Assembly (NCBI GenBank): GCA_903889605.1 | Contig: CAISYK010000052.1 | Span: 1 to 18,231 of the forward strand | Reading direction: 5' to 3' | From: an uncultured Bacteroidota bacterium | Lineage (GTDB): Bacteria; Bacteroidota; Bacteroidia; 2-12-FULL-35-15 | Length of the DNA: 18,231 nucleotides | In this document: positions 1-7,799 of the stretch, piece by piece | How the letters are laid out: each line of letters starts with the position of its first letter | Position numbering within the stretch: the first letter of the stretch is position 1 | Notes under the pieces: model-generated | The model's input: the letters and a program-made list of their open reading frames with translations, nothing else | What the model was told of the DNA's origin: nothing | Databases searched by the model: none | Translations under genes and position numbers: made by a program

Positions 1-816
1 AGAAGGATGATAAAACGGCGCCCAATTGGCTTTACCAAGATGTGTTACCTGTTTTAAATCAGAGCCATCAACATTGCAGACAAAAATTTCCATTTTAGTA
101 GGCGCTACCAGACCTTGTGCATAATAATCTTTATATTCTTTAACATCTTCTTCGGTCTTAGGGCGTGATGCGCGGAACACAAGTTTACTGCCGTCGGGCG
201 AAAAAAAGGCCCCACCATCGTAACCTAATTCATGAGTTATTTGTTTCAAATTAGAACCATCAATATTCATTGTCCAAAGTTCCAGATCACCTGATCTCGT
301 TGATGTGAAAACAATCTTATCTCCTTTTGGAGAAACTGTTGCTTCAGCATCATAACCCGGGGAGTCGGTTAATTGTTTAGTAATATTTCCTTTAAGGTCG
401 GCAATAAAAATATCAAAAGAACTGAAAATAGGCCAGAGATATTTCCCCCCTTTTCTTAAGTCGCCTGTTTCAGGGCAGTTATCTCCAGCTTTATGCGTAG
501 AAGCGTAAATGATATGTTTCCCATCAGGTAAAAAATAAGAGCATGTTGTTCTCCCTTTTCCTGAACTTATTTCTGATGGTTTATACAATGTGTCTTTTTC
601 CGCTTCAGCAATATTCATATTAAATATCTGATCGCAGTTCAGTCCCCATTTTTTATAATTGGATTGGAAAGATAAATTTTTTCCGTCAAAGCTGAAATAT
701 GCTTCCGCATTGTCACCCCCAAAAGTTAATTGTTTAAGATTAACTAAATGATTTTCGTTTTGCGCAAACAACATCTGACCAAAAACAAGGCTGACGCAAA
801 AAATAATTTTTTTCAT
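1..816 (-). CDS. Secreted TolB/PD40 beta-propeller protein, 5' part only
   Basis: This frame opens with ATG at 816 and stays open for 272 codons to the window edge, so the C-terminus is missing. It starts with a signal peptide (MKKIIFCVSLVFGQMLFAQ) ending at an Ala-Gln cleavage site typical of Bacteroidota. The mature part has repeated WD40-like PD40 motifs of the TolB type: FSFDGKNLSFQSN near residue 42, VSPKGDKIVFTSTRSGDLELW near 155, and FSPDGSKLVFRASRP near 200. Each is followed by an element like MNIDGSNLKQIT. These form blades of a beta-propeller. Such proteins are periplasmic or outer-membrane associated and often carry a C-terminal peptidase or other domain, which cannot be seen here. 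The specific role is unknown. The next gene (901-1614) is upstream on the same strand, 84 bp away. Confidence 0.88.
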   Translation of the reverse strand, partial: MKKIIFCVSLVFGQMLFAQNENHLVNLKQLTFGGDNAEAYFSFDGKNLSFQSNYKKWGLNCDQIFNMNIAEAEKDTLYKPSEISSGKGRTTCSYFLPDGKHIIYASTHKAGDNCPETGDLRKGGKYLWPIFSSFDIFIADLKGNITKQLTDSPGYDAEATVSPKGDKIVFTSTRSGDLELWTMNIDGSNLKQITHELGYDGGAFFSPDGSKLVFRASRPKTEEDVKEYKDYYAQGLVAPTKMEIFVCNVDGSDLKQVTHLGKANWAPFYHPS

Positions 817-900
817 AGAATAAAGTTTTTGAAATTCTTAATGTTTTTATTTTTAAGGGGAAAATAAAGTACATACCAATAGGAACAGAGAATAAAATGA

Positions 901-1614
901 TTAGGAAATTGACATAAAACGCATTTTCAAAATTCCCCAGAAAGCTTCCTTAAAAATACCTTTGCTCATTTTAGATTCACCTTCTGTTCTATCTGTAAAT
1001 GTAATAGGCACTTCTACCAACTTAAATCCAAGTTTGTATGCAGTATATTTCATCTCTATCTGGAAAGCATAACCAACAAATTTTATTTCATCAAAGTTGA
1101 TTCTCTCAAGTACTTTGCGTTTATAACATATAAAACCTGCTGTAGTATCATGAATAGGAATCCAAAGCACCATACGAGCATAAACTGAAGCAAAATATGA
1201 CATCAATATACGAGCTTTAGGCCAATTCTCTACCTTGCCGCCTTTTACATAACGGGATCCAATAGCCATATCTGCTCCATTTATACTGGCTTCGCGCAAA
1301 CGGCATAAATCATCAGGATTATGAGAAAAATCACAGTCCATTTCAAAAACATATTCATACTTTCGCTGCAAAGCCCATCCAAAACCATGAATATAGGCTG
1401 TTCCCAGACCTAATTTTCCTTTTCGTTCCTGTATAAATAATTTATTGGGAAATTCATGCATCAATTGTTTTACTATAGCTGCGGTTCCATCTGGGGAGCC
1501 GTCATCAACTATCAATAAATGGAACGGATAAGCCAAAGAAAATACTTTGCGAATCATTCGCTCTATATTTTCTTTTTCATTATAGGTTGGTATTATGACT
1601 AAACTATCAGACAC
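901..1614 (-). CDS. Polyprenol-phosphate mannosyltransferase-like GT2 glycosyltransferase
   Basis: A 237-residue glycosyltransferase family 2 protein of the dolichol/polyprenol-phosphate mannose synthase group, which transfers a sugar from a nucleotide donor to a membrane polyprenyl phosphate. Visible motifs are VIIPTYNEKENI at 6-17, the nucleotide-binding VDDGSPDGT at 36-44, the metal-binding DCD (D93, D95) in EMDCDFSHNP, and GSRYVKGG near 132. It has the catalytic domain only, with no C-terminal transmembrane helices, as in the shorter members of the family. The start is GTG at 1612-1614. No in-frame ATG lies between the upstream stop and the catalytic core, and the first internal Met (residue 20) would remove the conserved N-terminus. 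An ATG 8 nt upstream is out of frame. A TATCTTCG element (1636-1643) is a candidate promoter. The exact sugar cannot be read from sequence. Confidence 0.93.
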   Translation of the reverse strand: MSDSLVIIPTYNEKENIERMIRKVFSLAYPFHLLIVDDGSPDGTAAIVKQLMHEFPNKLFIQERKGKLGLGTAYIHGFGWALQRKYEYVFEMDCDFSHNPDDLCRLREASINGADMAIGSRYVKGGKVENWPKARILMSYFASVYARMVLWIPIHDTTAGFICYKRKVLERINFDEIKFVGYAFQIEMKYTAYKLGFKLVEVPITFTDRTEGESKMSKGIFKEAFWGILKMRFMSIS

Positions 1615-1635
1615 GTAATCATTTTTTTGAGTTTA

Positions 1636-1643
1636 CGAAGATA
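1636..1643 (-). promoter_or_regulatory. Candidate -7 element (TATCTTCG) for the GT2 gene
   Basis: Read on the minus strand this is TATCTTCG, one base away from the Bacteroidota -7 consensus TAnnTTTG. Its distance to the GTG start (21 bp) resembles the other candidates in this window. No clear TTTG -33 box is visible at 19-21 bp upstream, so this is a tentative call. Confidence 0.35.
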
Positions 1644-1735
1644 AGGGAATTTCAGTAACTAATAAATTTTTAACCTTTTTTAATATCATTTTTATAACAA
1701 AGGATTCAACAGGATAAAATAGAATAATTGCATGT

Positions 1736-1850
1736 GCTGCAGGTTAACCTGAGTTTGACAAATACAGATGGCTGTAATTTTTTTCTGAAAAAGCTTTACC
1801 CAATTGTCATTGACCTATGGCTAAAGCTGCAGGTTCAAACCTTGGTTAAC
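1736..1850. promoter_or_regulatory. Palindrome and direct repeats in a divergent intergenic region
   Basis: The 295-bp gap between the divergent GT2 and protease genes contains a perfect 12-bp palindrome, CAGGTTAACCTG (1740-1751). A 10-bp direct repeat, GCTGCAGGTT, occurs at 1736-1745 and again at 1826-1835. GGTTAAC recurs at 1742-1748 and 1844-1850. The second copy overlaps an AACC-TT-GGTT inverted arrangement (1838-1847). These could be operator half-sites, with the second set about 35 bp upstream of the protease -7 box. No regulator is identified. Confidence 0.3.
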
Positions 1851-1883
1851 TTTAGTAATAACTTTTTTATCATACTTTATACT

Positions 1884-1891
1884 TAATTTTG
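1884..1891 (+). promoter_or_regulatory. Candidate -7 element (TAATTTTG) for the M43 protease gene
   Basis: TAATTTTG matches TAnnTTTG exactly and ends 18 bp before the ATG, predicting a leader of only about 13 nt. No convincing -33 TTTG is seen at the usual spacing. There is no Shine-Dalgarno sequence; the bases before the start are A-rich, as is usual in this phylum. Confidence 0.4.
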
Positions 1892-1909
1892 CAGCAAAAA
1901 ATATTCTAA

Positions 1910-4015
1910 ATGAAAAAAATACTGCTTCTTTTACTTACTTCTTTTGCAGCAATAAATATTATTGCCCAGGATAGCTTAAAACATTGCGGAGCTGATGAAT
2001 TGCGTATTTCAACATTAAAACAAAATCCCAAAATTGCTGAAGCAGTTATAAAACGTGATGATGAATTAGAAAAATTTACTCATAAATTTGTTTCTGATTT
2101 TTACAATAAAAAAACACGTGAAGCTGTATATATTATCCCTATAGTATTTCATGTAATCCATAATTATGGTGTTGAAAATATATCTGACGCACAAATTTTA
2201 GATGGACTGGACATATTAAACAAAACATTCCGCAAACAATTAGCAGATACTGGCTCAATAGTTTCTGCATTTAAACCATTACATGCCGACTGCGGTATTG
2301 AATTCAGATTAGCACAATTAGACCCGGATGGCAGCTGCACCAGCGGAATAACCCGCATTGCATCACCATTAACTACAATCGGTGATCATTCGGTTAAATC
2401 ACTTGTCCACTGGCCGCCGAATAAATATTTGAATGTGTATATCGTATCAAATGCCGCAGGTCTTGCCGGACATTGTGTTTGGCCGGCTGATGCAGATACC
2501 ATCCCTCAATGGGATGGTATTGTAGTTGGATACAATTATATAGGAAGTATAGGCGCCTCCAACTATACGCAGTCTGTTGCCTTAGCACATGAGTGCGGAC
2601 ATTATTTGAATCTGCAGCATATATGGGGCGGCAACAATGTTCCGGGCTTTTATTATTATCCTTGTGCAGATCCCAATAAAGACTGCAGTATTGATGATTT
2701 GGTTGCTGACACTCCGCCGACAATCGGCTGGCTGAGCTGTAACTTAAATGGAGCATCATGCGGCAATACTGTAGATAACGTTCAAAACGCAATGGATTAT
2801 TCATACTGCAATAGAATGTTCACATTCGGTCAAAAAGCAAGAATGCAGGCATGTTTAAACGATACAATCGCCGACAGAAACAATTTGTGGCAGCCTGCTA
2901 ACCTTGCAGCAACAGGTGTATTAAATTTTCCTGCGCCGCTGTGTAAAGCAAATTTTACAAGTAATAAAACAGTTGTTTGCCAAGGCTCGTCTAATATAAT
3001 TACATTTACAAATACTTCTTATAATGGTACATTTACAAATACTGAATGGACATTTCCTGGAGGAAATCCAGCATCCTCAAACGCAAATAGTCCCATTATT
3101 ACTTATACTGCACCGGGTAAATATGATGTAACATTAAAAGTTATAAATGGAATTGATTCAATGGTTATTACCAAATCAAACTACGTTTCTGTTTTGCCAA
3201 GTACAGGCAGCGTATTTCCATTTACTGAAGGCTTTGAAACAACAGCTTCACTTGATGGTTTGGATTGGTTCTCTAACAGCTTTGATACAATAAACACTTG
3301 GCAGCTCACCAGCACGGCATCATACAGCGGAACGAAGTCAGTAATGCTTAATAACTTTAATAACACAATGAGTACTAAAGATGAGCTGTACAGCAAAATA
3401 ATTAATTTAACCGGTGCTGCACCTTTGAATATCAGTTTTAGGTATGCTTATGCAAAAAAAGATTCGAGCAGCAGCGATCGGTTACAATTATACATTACCA
3501 ATAATTGTAATAACTCCTGGCTTCAGCGTTTGAATCTTGTCAGCCCTGTATTAGAAACATCATCAATCACCGCATCTCCTTTCATACCGGCATCCAGCAG
3601 TGAATGGAAACAAGCCTCTGTGTTAATTCCGGCAACTTATATGACCTCGGGTTTTCGGTTTAAATTTGTTTACACTTCAAATGGAGGAAACAATATTTAC
3701 ATAGATGATATAAATTTAGATGTGAATGCAGGAATAAATAGTTTGGATGAAATAAAATCCTCATTTCAGCTATTCCCTAATCCTGCAGGTGAACAAATAA
3801 ACATTTCTTTTACATTAACGGAAGCAAAAAAAATAAATATATCTATTCTAAATGTTTTAGGACAAACAATTTATAATATGGGGGAAGAAAATTATTCTGC
3901 TGGAGAACATAATGTTAAACTTAATAGTAAAGATATTTCAGGAGGTATGTATTTTTTACAAATTGCAGATGAAATAACTAATTTTAAGAAGCCGTTAGTG
4001 ATAATATCAAATTAG
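1910..4015 (+). CDS. Secreted M43-family zinc metalloprotease with PKD and T9SS sorting domains
   Basis: A 701-residue exported protease. The signal peptide (MKKILLLLLTSFAAINIIA) is followed by a propeptide-like segment. The catalytic domain has the zinc motif HECGHYLNLQH (H227, E228, H231, H237), then DLVADTPP and the Met-turn NAMDYSY (M295), then FTFGQKARM. This is the arrangement of the pappalysin/cytophagalysin family (MEROPS M43). The usual metzincin Gly in HExxHxxGxxH is Asn234 here. Residues about 345-430 are a PKD domain (EWTFPGG, then YTAPGKYDVTLKV). Residues about 435-605 resemble the beta-sandwich adhesin/MAM-like modules of such proteases. Residues about 619-701 are a T9SS type A sorting domain (LFPNPAGEQINISF, ending GGMYFLQI). 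Inference: it crosses the outer membrane by T9SS and acts on extracellular protein. It stands alone between oppositely oriented genes. Confidence 0.95.
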   Translation: MKKILLLLLTSFAAINIIAQDSLKHCGADELRISTLKQNPKIAEAVIKRDDELEKFTHKFVSDFYNKKTREAVYIIPIVFHVIHNYGVENISDAQILDGLDILNKTFRKQLADTGSIVSAFKPLHADCGIEFRLAQLDPDGSCTSGITRIASPLTTIGDHSVKSLVHWPPNKYLNVYIVSNAAGLAGHCVWPADADTIPQWDGIVVGYNYIGSIGASNYTQSVALAHECGHYLNLQHIWGGNNVPGFYYYPCADPNKDCSIDDLVADTPPTIGWLSCNLNGASCGNTVDNVQNAMDYSYCNRMFTFGQKARMQACLNDTIADRNNLWQPANLAATGVLNFPAPLCKANFTSNKTVVCQGSSNIITFTNTSYNGTFTNTEWTFPGGNPASSNANSPIITYTAPGKYDVTLKVINGIDSMVITKSNYVSVLPSTGSVFPFTEGFETTASLDGLDWFSNSFDTINTWQLTSTASYSGTKSVMLNNFNNTMSTKDELYSKIINLTGAAPLNISFRYAYAKKDSSSSDRLQLYITNNCNNSWLQRLNLVSPVLETSSITASPFIPASSSEWKQASVLIPATYMTSGFRFKFVYTSNGGNNIYIDDINLDVNAGINSLDEIKSSFQLFPNPAGEQINISFTLTEAKKINISILNVLGQTIYNMGEENYSAGEHNVKLNSKDISGGMYFLQIADEITNFKKPLVIISN

Positions 4016-4038
4016 ATTTCCTGAAACCATAAAAGTTT

Positions 4039-4112
4039 TTACCGCAAGACACGAAGGCGCAAAGCAATCTGTATTTGATTTTTTTCATAGCACCTCCGTG
4101 TCTTAGCGGTTA
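4039..4112. repeat. Inverted repeat between convergent genes, probably a dispersed palindromic repeat
   Basis: The left arm TTACCGCAAGACACGAAGG (4039-4057) pairs with the right arm CCTCCGTGTCTTAGCGGTTA (4093-4112), with one substitution and short bulges, around a 35-nt loop. It lies between the convergent 3' ends of the protease and acs, so it could also act as a bidirectional transcription terminator. The motif CCGCAAGACACGAAGGCGCAAAG resembles the CCGCAAAGRCGCAAAG-type repeats found between genes in many environmental bacteria. That resemblance is from memory, not from a search. Confidence 0.7.
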
Positions 4113-4135
4113 ATTATTTGTCTTAAAAAAATAAG

Positions 4136-6028
4136 CTAAAGCGCTCCTTCTTTAATCTCATCAACTACCGAAGGATCAAGTAATGTAGAAGTATCACCGA
4201 TATTTTCTAAATCATTTTCTGCTATTTTCCTTAAAATCCTTCTCATTATTTTCCCGCTTCTGGTTTTTGGAAGTCCATTAACCAACTGGATTTTATCAGG
4301 TTTAGCAATAGGTCCCATATATTTTGTAACAGTATCAATAATTTCTTTTTTCAAATTATCAACATCTTTTCGAGTATGTTCACTAATAACAAAAGCATAA
4401 ATTCCCCAGCCTTTTATTTCATGCGGAAAACCAACAACTGCGCTTTCAACAATGTCGGGATGCTGATCTATTGCGGATTCAATTTCAGCAGTACCCAGCA
4501 GATGACCAGAAACTTTAATCACATCGTCAACTCGGCCTGTAATTCTATAATAACCGTCTTCATCGCGTTTACAGCCGTCACCTGTAAAATAATAATTTTT
4601 GAAAGTTTCAAAATATGTTTCTCTGCATCGTTTATGATTTTGATAGGTCGTACGAATAATGCCGGGCCATGGAAATTTAACACATAATCTTCCTTCCACA
4701 TCATTGCCCTGCATTTCGTTTCCTTTTTCATCCATAATCGCCAATTGAACTCCAGGCAGAGGAAAAGTTGCATATCCTGGTTTTGTTTCAGTGATGCCTG
4801 CTAATGTAGAAATCATTATGCCTCCTGTTTCAGTCTGCCACCAGGTATCAACTATAGGGCATTTTTTCTTTCCGATATTTTCGTTATACCAATCCCATGC
4901 AAATTCATTTATAGGTTCACCAACGGTTCCTAAAACACGAAGTGAATCCAATTTGTAAGGTTTAACAAAATCCAACCCCATTGCTTCAAGGGAACGAATA
5001 GCTGTGGGCGCAGTATAAAAAATATTCACTTTATATTTATCAATTATCTGCCAAAATCTTCCGGCATCAGGATAAGTAGGAACACCTTCAAACATAACTG
5101 TTGCAGCCCCTGCAAGCAACGGCCCGTATATTAAGTATGAATGCCCTGTTATCCAGCCCACATCAGCTGTACACCAAAAAACTTCTCCATCATTATATTG
5201 AAAAACATTTCTGAATGTATAATCTACGTAAGTCATATATCCGGCTGTTGTATGAACAACTCCCTTCGGTTTTCCTGTTGAGCCTGATGTATAAAGTATA
5301 AAAAGCATATCCTCTGCATCCATAATTTCAGCAGTACAATCTGGAGAAATATTTTTCATTTCATCATGCCACCATACATCACGGCCGCTCTGCATTATCA
5401 CTTCAGTATTGCTGTGCTTAAGAACAATCACTTTTTTTACTGTTGTAGATGTTTCTAATGCTTCATCGACAACGCTTTTTATTGGAATACCTTTTGCACC
5501 CCGGTATGCACCATCGGATGTAATTACGATATTACATTCGGCATCATGAATTCTGTCTGAAAGAGATTTGAAAGAAAAACCGCCATACACCACTGAATGA
5601 ACCGCACCAATCCTTGCGCATGCCAAAACGGCTATCGCAAGCTCTGGAACCATCGGCATATAAATACAAATACGATCACCTTTTTTTGCCCCATTTTTTT
5701 TCAAAACATTTGCAAAGCGACAAACTTCTGAATGAAGTTCTTTATATGTAAATTTTCGAGATTCATCTTTTGGATCATTAGGTTCCCAAATTAATGCTGT
5801 TTGATTTCCGCGTTTTTCCAAGTGGCGGTCAAGGCAATTTTCTGTGATGTTCAGTTTGCCGCCAACGAACCATTTAATATTTGGTTCATCGAAATTCCAT
5901 TCAAGAACTTTACCCCATTTCTTATGCCATGTAAATCTTTCAGCTTGTTCGGCCCAAAATGATTCAGGATTTTCAACACTGCGTTTATATTCCTGCTGAT
6001 ATTGTTCAAAAGAAGTAATTCGTTCCAT
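4136..6028 (-). CDS. acs: Acetyl-CoA synthetase (AMP-forming acetate-CoA ligase)
   Basis: A 630-residue adenylate-forming enzyme that converts acetate, ATP and CoA to acetyl-CoA, AMP and PPi in the cytoplasm. Diagnostic motifs are the phosphate-binding loop YTSGSTGKPKG (246-256), WWQTETGG for the acetate pocket, YFTGDGCKRDEDGYYRITGR with the hinge Asp, VDDVIKVSGH, and C-terminal PKTRSGKIMRR with the catalytic lysine K593. K593 corresponds to the lysine that is acetylated to switch off Acs in other bacteria. Length and motif order fit full-length bacterial Acs (about 630-650 residues). The ATG at 6026-6028 opens a normal N-terminus (ITSFEQYQQEY). The next gene upstream on this strand is a CoA-transferase, 313 bp away, so acs probably has its own promoter. 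No lysine acetyltransferase or deacetylase gene is visible nearby. Confidence 0.98.
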   Translation of the reverse strand: MERITSFEQYQQEYKRSVENPESFWAEQAERFTWHKKWGKVLEWNFDEPNIKWFVGGKLNITENCLDRHLEKRGNQTALIWEPNDPKDESRKFTYKELHSEVCRFANVLKKNGAKKGDRICIYMPMVPELAIAVLACARIGAVHSVVYGGFSFKSLSDRIHDAECNIVITSDGAYRGAKGIPIKSVVDEALETSTTVKKVIVLKHSNTEVIMQSGRDVWWHDEMKNISPDCTAEIMDAEDMLFILYTSGSTGKPKGVVHTTAGYMTYVDYTFRNVFQYNDGEVFWCTADVGWITGHSYLIYGPLLAGAATVMFEGVPTYPDAGRFWQIIDKYKVNIFYTAPTAIRSLEAMGLDFVKPYKLDSLRVLGTVGEPINEFAWDWYNENIGKKKCPIVDTWWQTETGGIMISTLAGITETKPGYATFPLPGVQLAIMDEKGNEMQGNDVEGRLCVKFPWPGIIRTTYQNHKRCRETYFETFKNYYFTGDGCKRDEDGYYRITGRVDDVIKVSGHLLGTAEIESAIDQHPDIVESAVVGFPHEIKGWGIYAFVISEHTRKDVDNLKKEIIDTVTKYMGPIAKPDKIQLVNGLPKTRSGKIMRRILRKIAENDLENIGDTSTLLDPSVVDEIKEGAL

Positions 6029-6341
6029 AAATATTATGTTTTAGGAAAAATGAATATCGTATTATAGGCTTTCAAAAATAAGAAAAAAAACATGGGCAGG
6101 ATGAAATATGACCAAAATCAAATTAATATATGTATAAAGTCCATGGAGGAGAGAAATAAAAAAACAAATAAAAAGTGGTTTAGCAGGTAATAATATTGTA
6201 TCCAGGCGGATATAAGAGTAAATTATGAAATCATACTAATTTCCAACATAATTAGTTCAGCGAACGCAGAAACCTAAATAGATAAAAATAGATTATCGGC
6301 TAATGACAATATATTTATCTGGTCAGTTTTTTTAATAAATT
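6029..6341. other. Intergenic region between acs and the CoA-transferase gene
   Basis: The 313 bp are AT-rich with many stops in all frames. Apart from the candidate acs -7 element at 6073-6080 I see no RNA gene, strong hairpin or repeat. It spans the 3' end of the CoA-transferase gene and the acs leader. Confidence 0.6.
6073..6080 (-). promoter_or_regulatory. Candidate -7 element (TATTTTTG) for acs
   Basis: Minus-strand TATTTTTG matches TAnnTTTG and lies 44 bp upstream of the acs ATG. No TTTG/TTG appears at 19-21 bp upstream of it, so only half of the promoter is supported. Confidence 0.35.
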
Positions 6342-7628
6342 TTAAAGCCCGGAAAAAATTTCAAATGCTTCTTTCTCCAGTTGTTCTCTTATATCAGGAT
6401 GAGCAACTTCGATAATAGCTTTCGATCTTTCTCTAAGCCCCTTTCCATACAAATAAGCAACACCAAATTCAGTAATAATATAATGAACATGAGCCCTTGA
6501 GGTGGTTACATCCGCGCCTTTTTTAAGTGTAGAAACAATACGGGATACGCCTTTATTAGTTGTAGACGGCAAAGCTATAATTGGTTTTCCGCCTTTTGAA
6601 AGTGAGGCGCCGCGTATAAAATCCATTTGTCCTCCAACTCCTGAATATTGCCTTGTTCCAATAGTATCGGCACAAACTTGTCCGAAAATATCTACTTCTA
6701 TTGCACTGTTTATTGCAGTAACTTTAGGGTTTTGCCGGATTATTCTTGTGTCATTTACGTAGTCGGCATCACGCAGTTCAACTATTGGATTTCCATCAAT
6801 AAAATCATAAACCTTCTTTGTTCCAAAAACAAAACTTGATACAATTTTACCAAAGTCTGTCACTTTCTCCATGCCGGTAACAACTCCTTTGCGGACTAGA
6901 TCTACCAAACCGTCGGAAAACATTTCAGTGTGAACGCCCAAATTTTTATGGTTGTATAAATTTGCCAACGCGGCATTTGGTATTCCTCCAATTCCCATCT
7001 GCAGAGTTGCACCGTCTTCAACAATTTCAGAAATAAATTGTCCGATTCTGTTTTCAACTTCAGTTGGCTCTTTGGTTATTAGGGAAAATAATGGGTTATC
7101 TGATTTTACAATTGCATGTATTTTATCCAAATGAATGATCCCATTTCCGTATACAGAAGGCATATTGGGATTTACCACAGCTATTACATATTTTGCTGTA
7201 TCAATTGCTGCATTTGAAACATCAATTGAACAGCCTAAGGAGCAATACCCCTTTTTATTGGGAGTTGAAACAGTAACCATAGCCACATCAAGCGGCTTAA
7301 TTCCAGACCTGAATAAATGAGGAATTTCACTTAAAAACATAGGAATATAATTTGCTCTGCCGCTGTTAACGTAAGGCCTTATGTTCGCGCCTACGAAGAA
7401 TGTATTTATAGTAAAATTTTTAGCATATTTTTCATGCGCATAAGGGACAGGGCCTTCGGTATGAATTGACAATAATTCCACATCGCTGAGTTCCTTAGCC
7501 CTATCAGTAAGTGCTTCTATCAAAACAACCGGTGTTGCCGCGGCAGAGTGTATAAAAACTTTATCTCCTGACTTTATTATTTTTACTGCTTCGGCTGCGG
7601 AAACAAATTTCTTTCCATTGTAATTCAT
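6342..7628 (-). CDS. Acetyl-CoA hydrolase/CoA-transferase (4-hydroxybutyrate CoA-transferase type)
   Basis: A class I CoA-transferase of the acetyl-CoA hydrolase/transferase family, which moves CoA between acetyl-CoA and another carboxylate such as 4-hydroxybutyrate, butyrate or succinate. From the start chosen here it has 428 residues. Features are HSAAATPVVLIEAL near 27, the glycine-rich MGIGGIPNAAL (211-221), and HTEMFSDG (233-240), whose E235 is the expected catalytic glutamate that forms the glutamyl-CoA intermediate. RQYSGVGGQMDFIRGAS and ITEFGVAYLYGKGLRER complete the family's C-terminal half. The frame stays open to an ATG at 7700, but the extra 24 residues are basic and unlike the family, and the conserved MNYNGKKFVSAAEAV begins at 7628. 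The true substrate cannot be decided from sequence. Being close to acs, it probably takes part in acetate or short-chain acyl-CoA metabolism. Confidence 0.93.
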   Translation of the reverse strand: MNYNGKKFVSAAEAVKIIKSGDKVFIHSAAATPVVLIEALTDRAKELSDVELLSIHTEGPVPYAHEKYAKNFTINTFFVGANIRPYVNSGRANYIPMFLSEIPHLFRSGIKPLDVAMVTVSTPNKKGYCSLGCSIDVSNAAIDTAKYVIAVVNPNMPSVYGNGIIHLDKIHAIVKSDNPLFSLITKEPTEVENRIGQFISEIVEDGATLQMGIGGIPNAALANLYNHKNLGVHTEMFSDGLVDLVRKGVVTGMEKVTDFGKIVSSFVFGTKKVYDFIDGNPIVELRDADYVNDTRIIRQNPKVTAINSAIEVDIFGQVCADTIGTRQYSGVGGQMDFIRGASLSKGGKPIIALPSTTNKGVSRIVSTLKKGADVTTSRAHVHYIITEFGVAYLYGKGLRERSKAIIEVAHPDIREQLEKEAFEIFSGL

Positions 7629-7799
7629 AATCCACAATATTAATTTTTTTGCAGTAAAAACAGTTGATTTACTTTTTTGAGCTAATTTTCGGTGGATCAA
7701 ATAAGAATTTGCGCTAAGCCATTTGGAACAAAATATTATTAATCCTTCACGACTATTCTTCAGAAAATTAGTATTTGTATTACTAAACTAACAAAATTA

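Noticed and set aside
2588..2620. Asn234 in place of the usual Gly in the HExxHxxGxxH zinc motif of the protease
   Set aside because: To my knowledge several Bacteroidota M43 proteins have HExxHxLNLxH, so this is probably normal family variation rather than an inactive site.
2394..2804. 136-codon open frame antisense to the M43 protease gene
   Set aside because: It is wholly inside a clear protease domain, its translation resembles no family, and it has no start context. It is a shadow of the real gene.
7653..7673. Hairpin AGTAAA/TTTACT followed by a T-run on the plus strand, terminator-like
   Set aside because: The stem is only 6 A/T-rich pairs and no plus-strand gene ends there.
7629..7700. 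N-terminal extension of the CoA-transferase to an ATG at 7700
   Set aside because: The added 24 residues are basic and unlike family members, while the conserved N-terminus begins exactly at the ATG at 7628.
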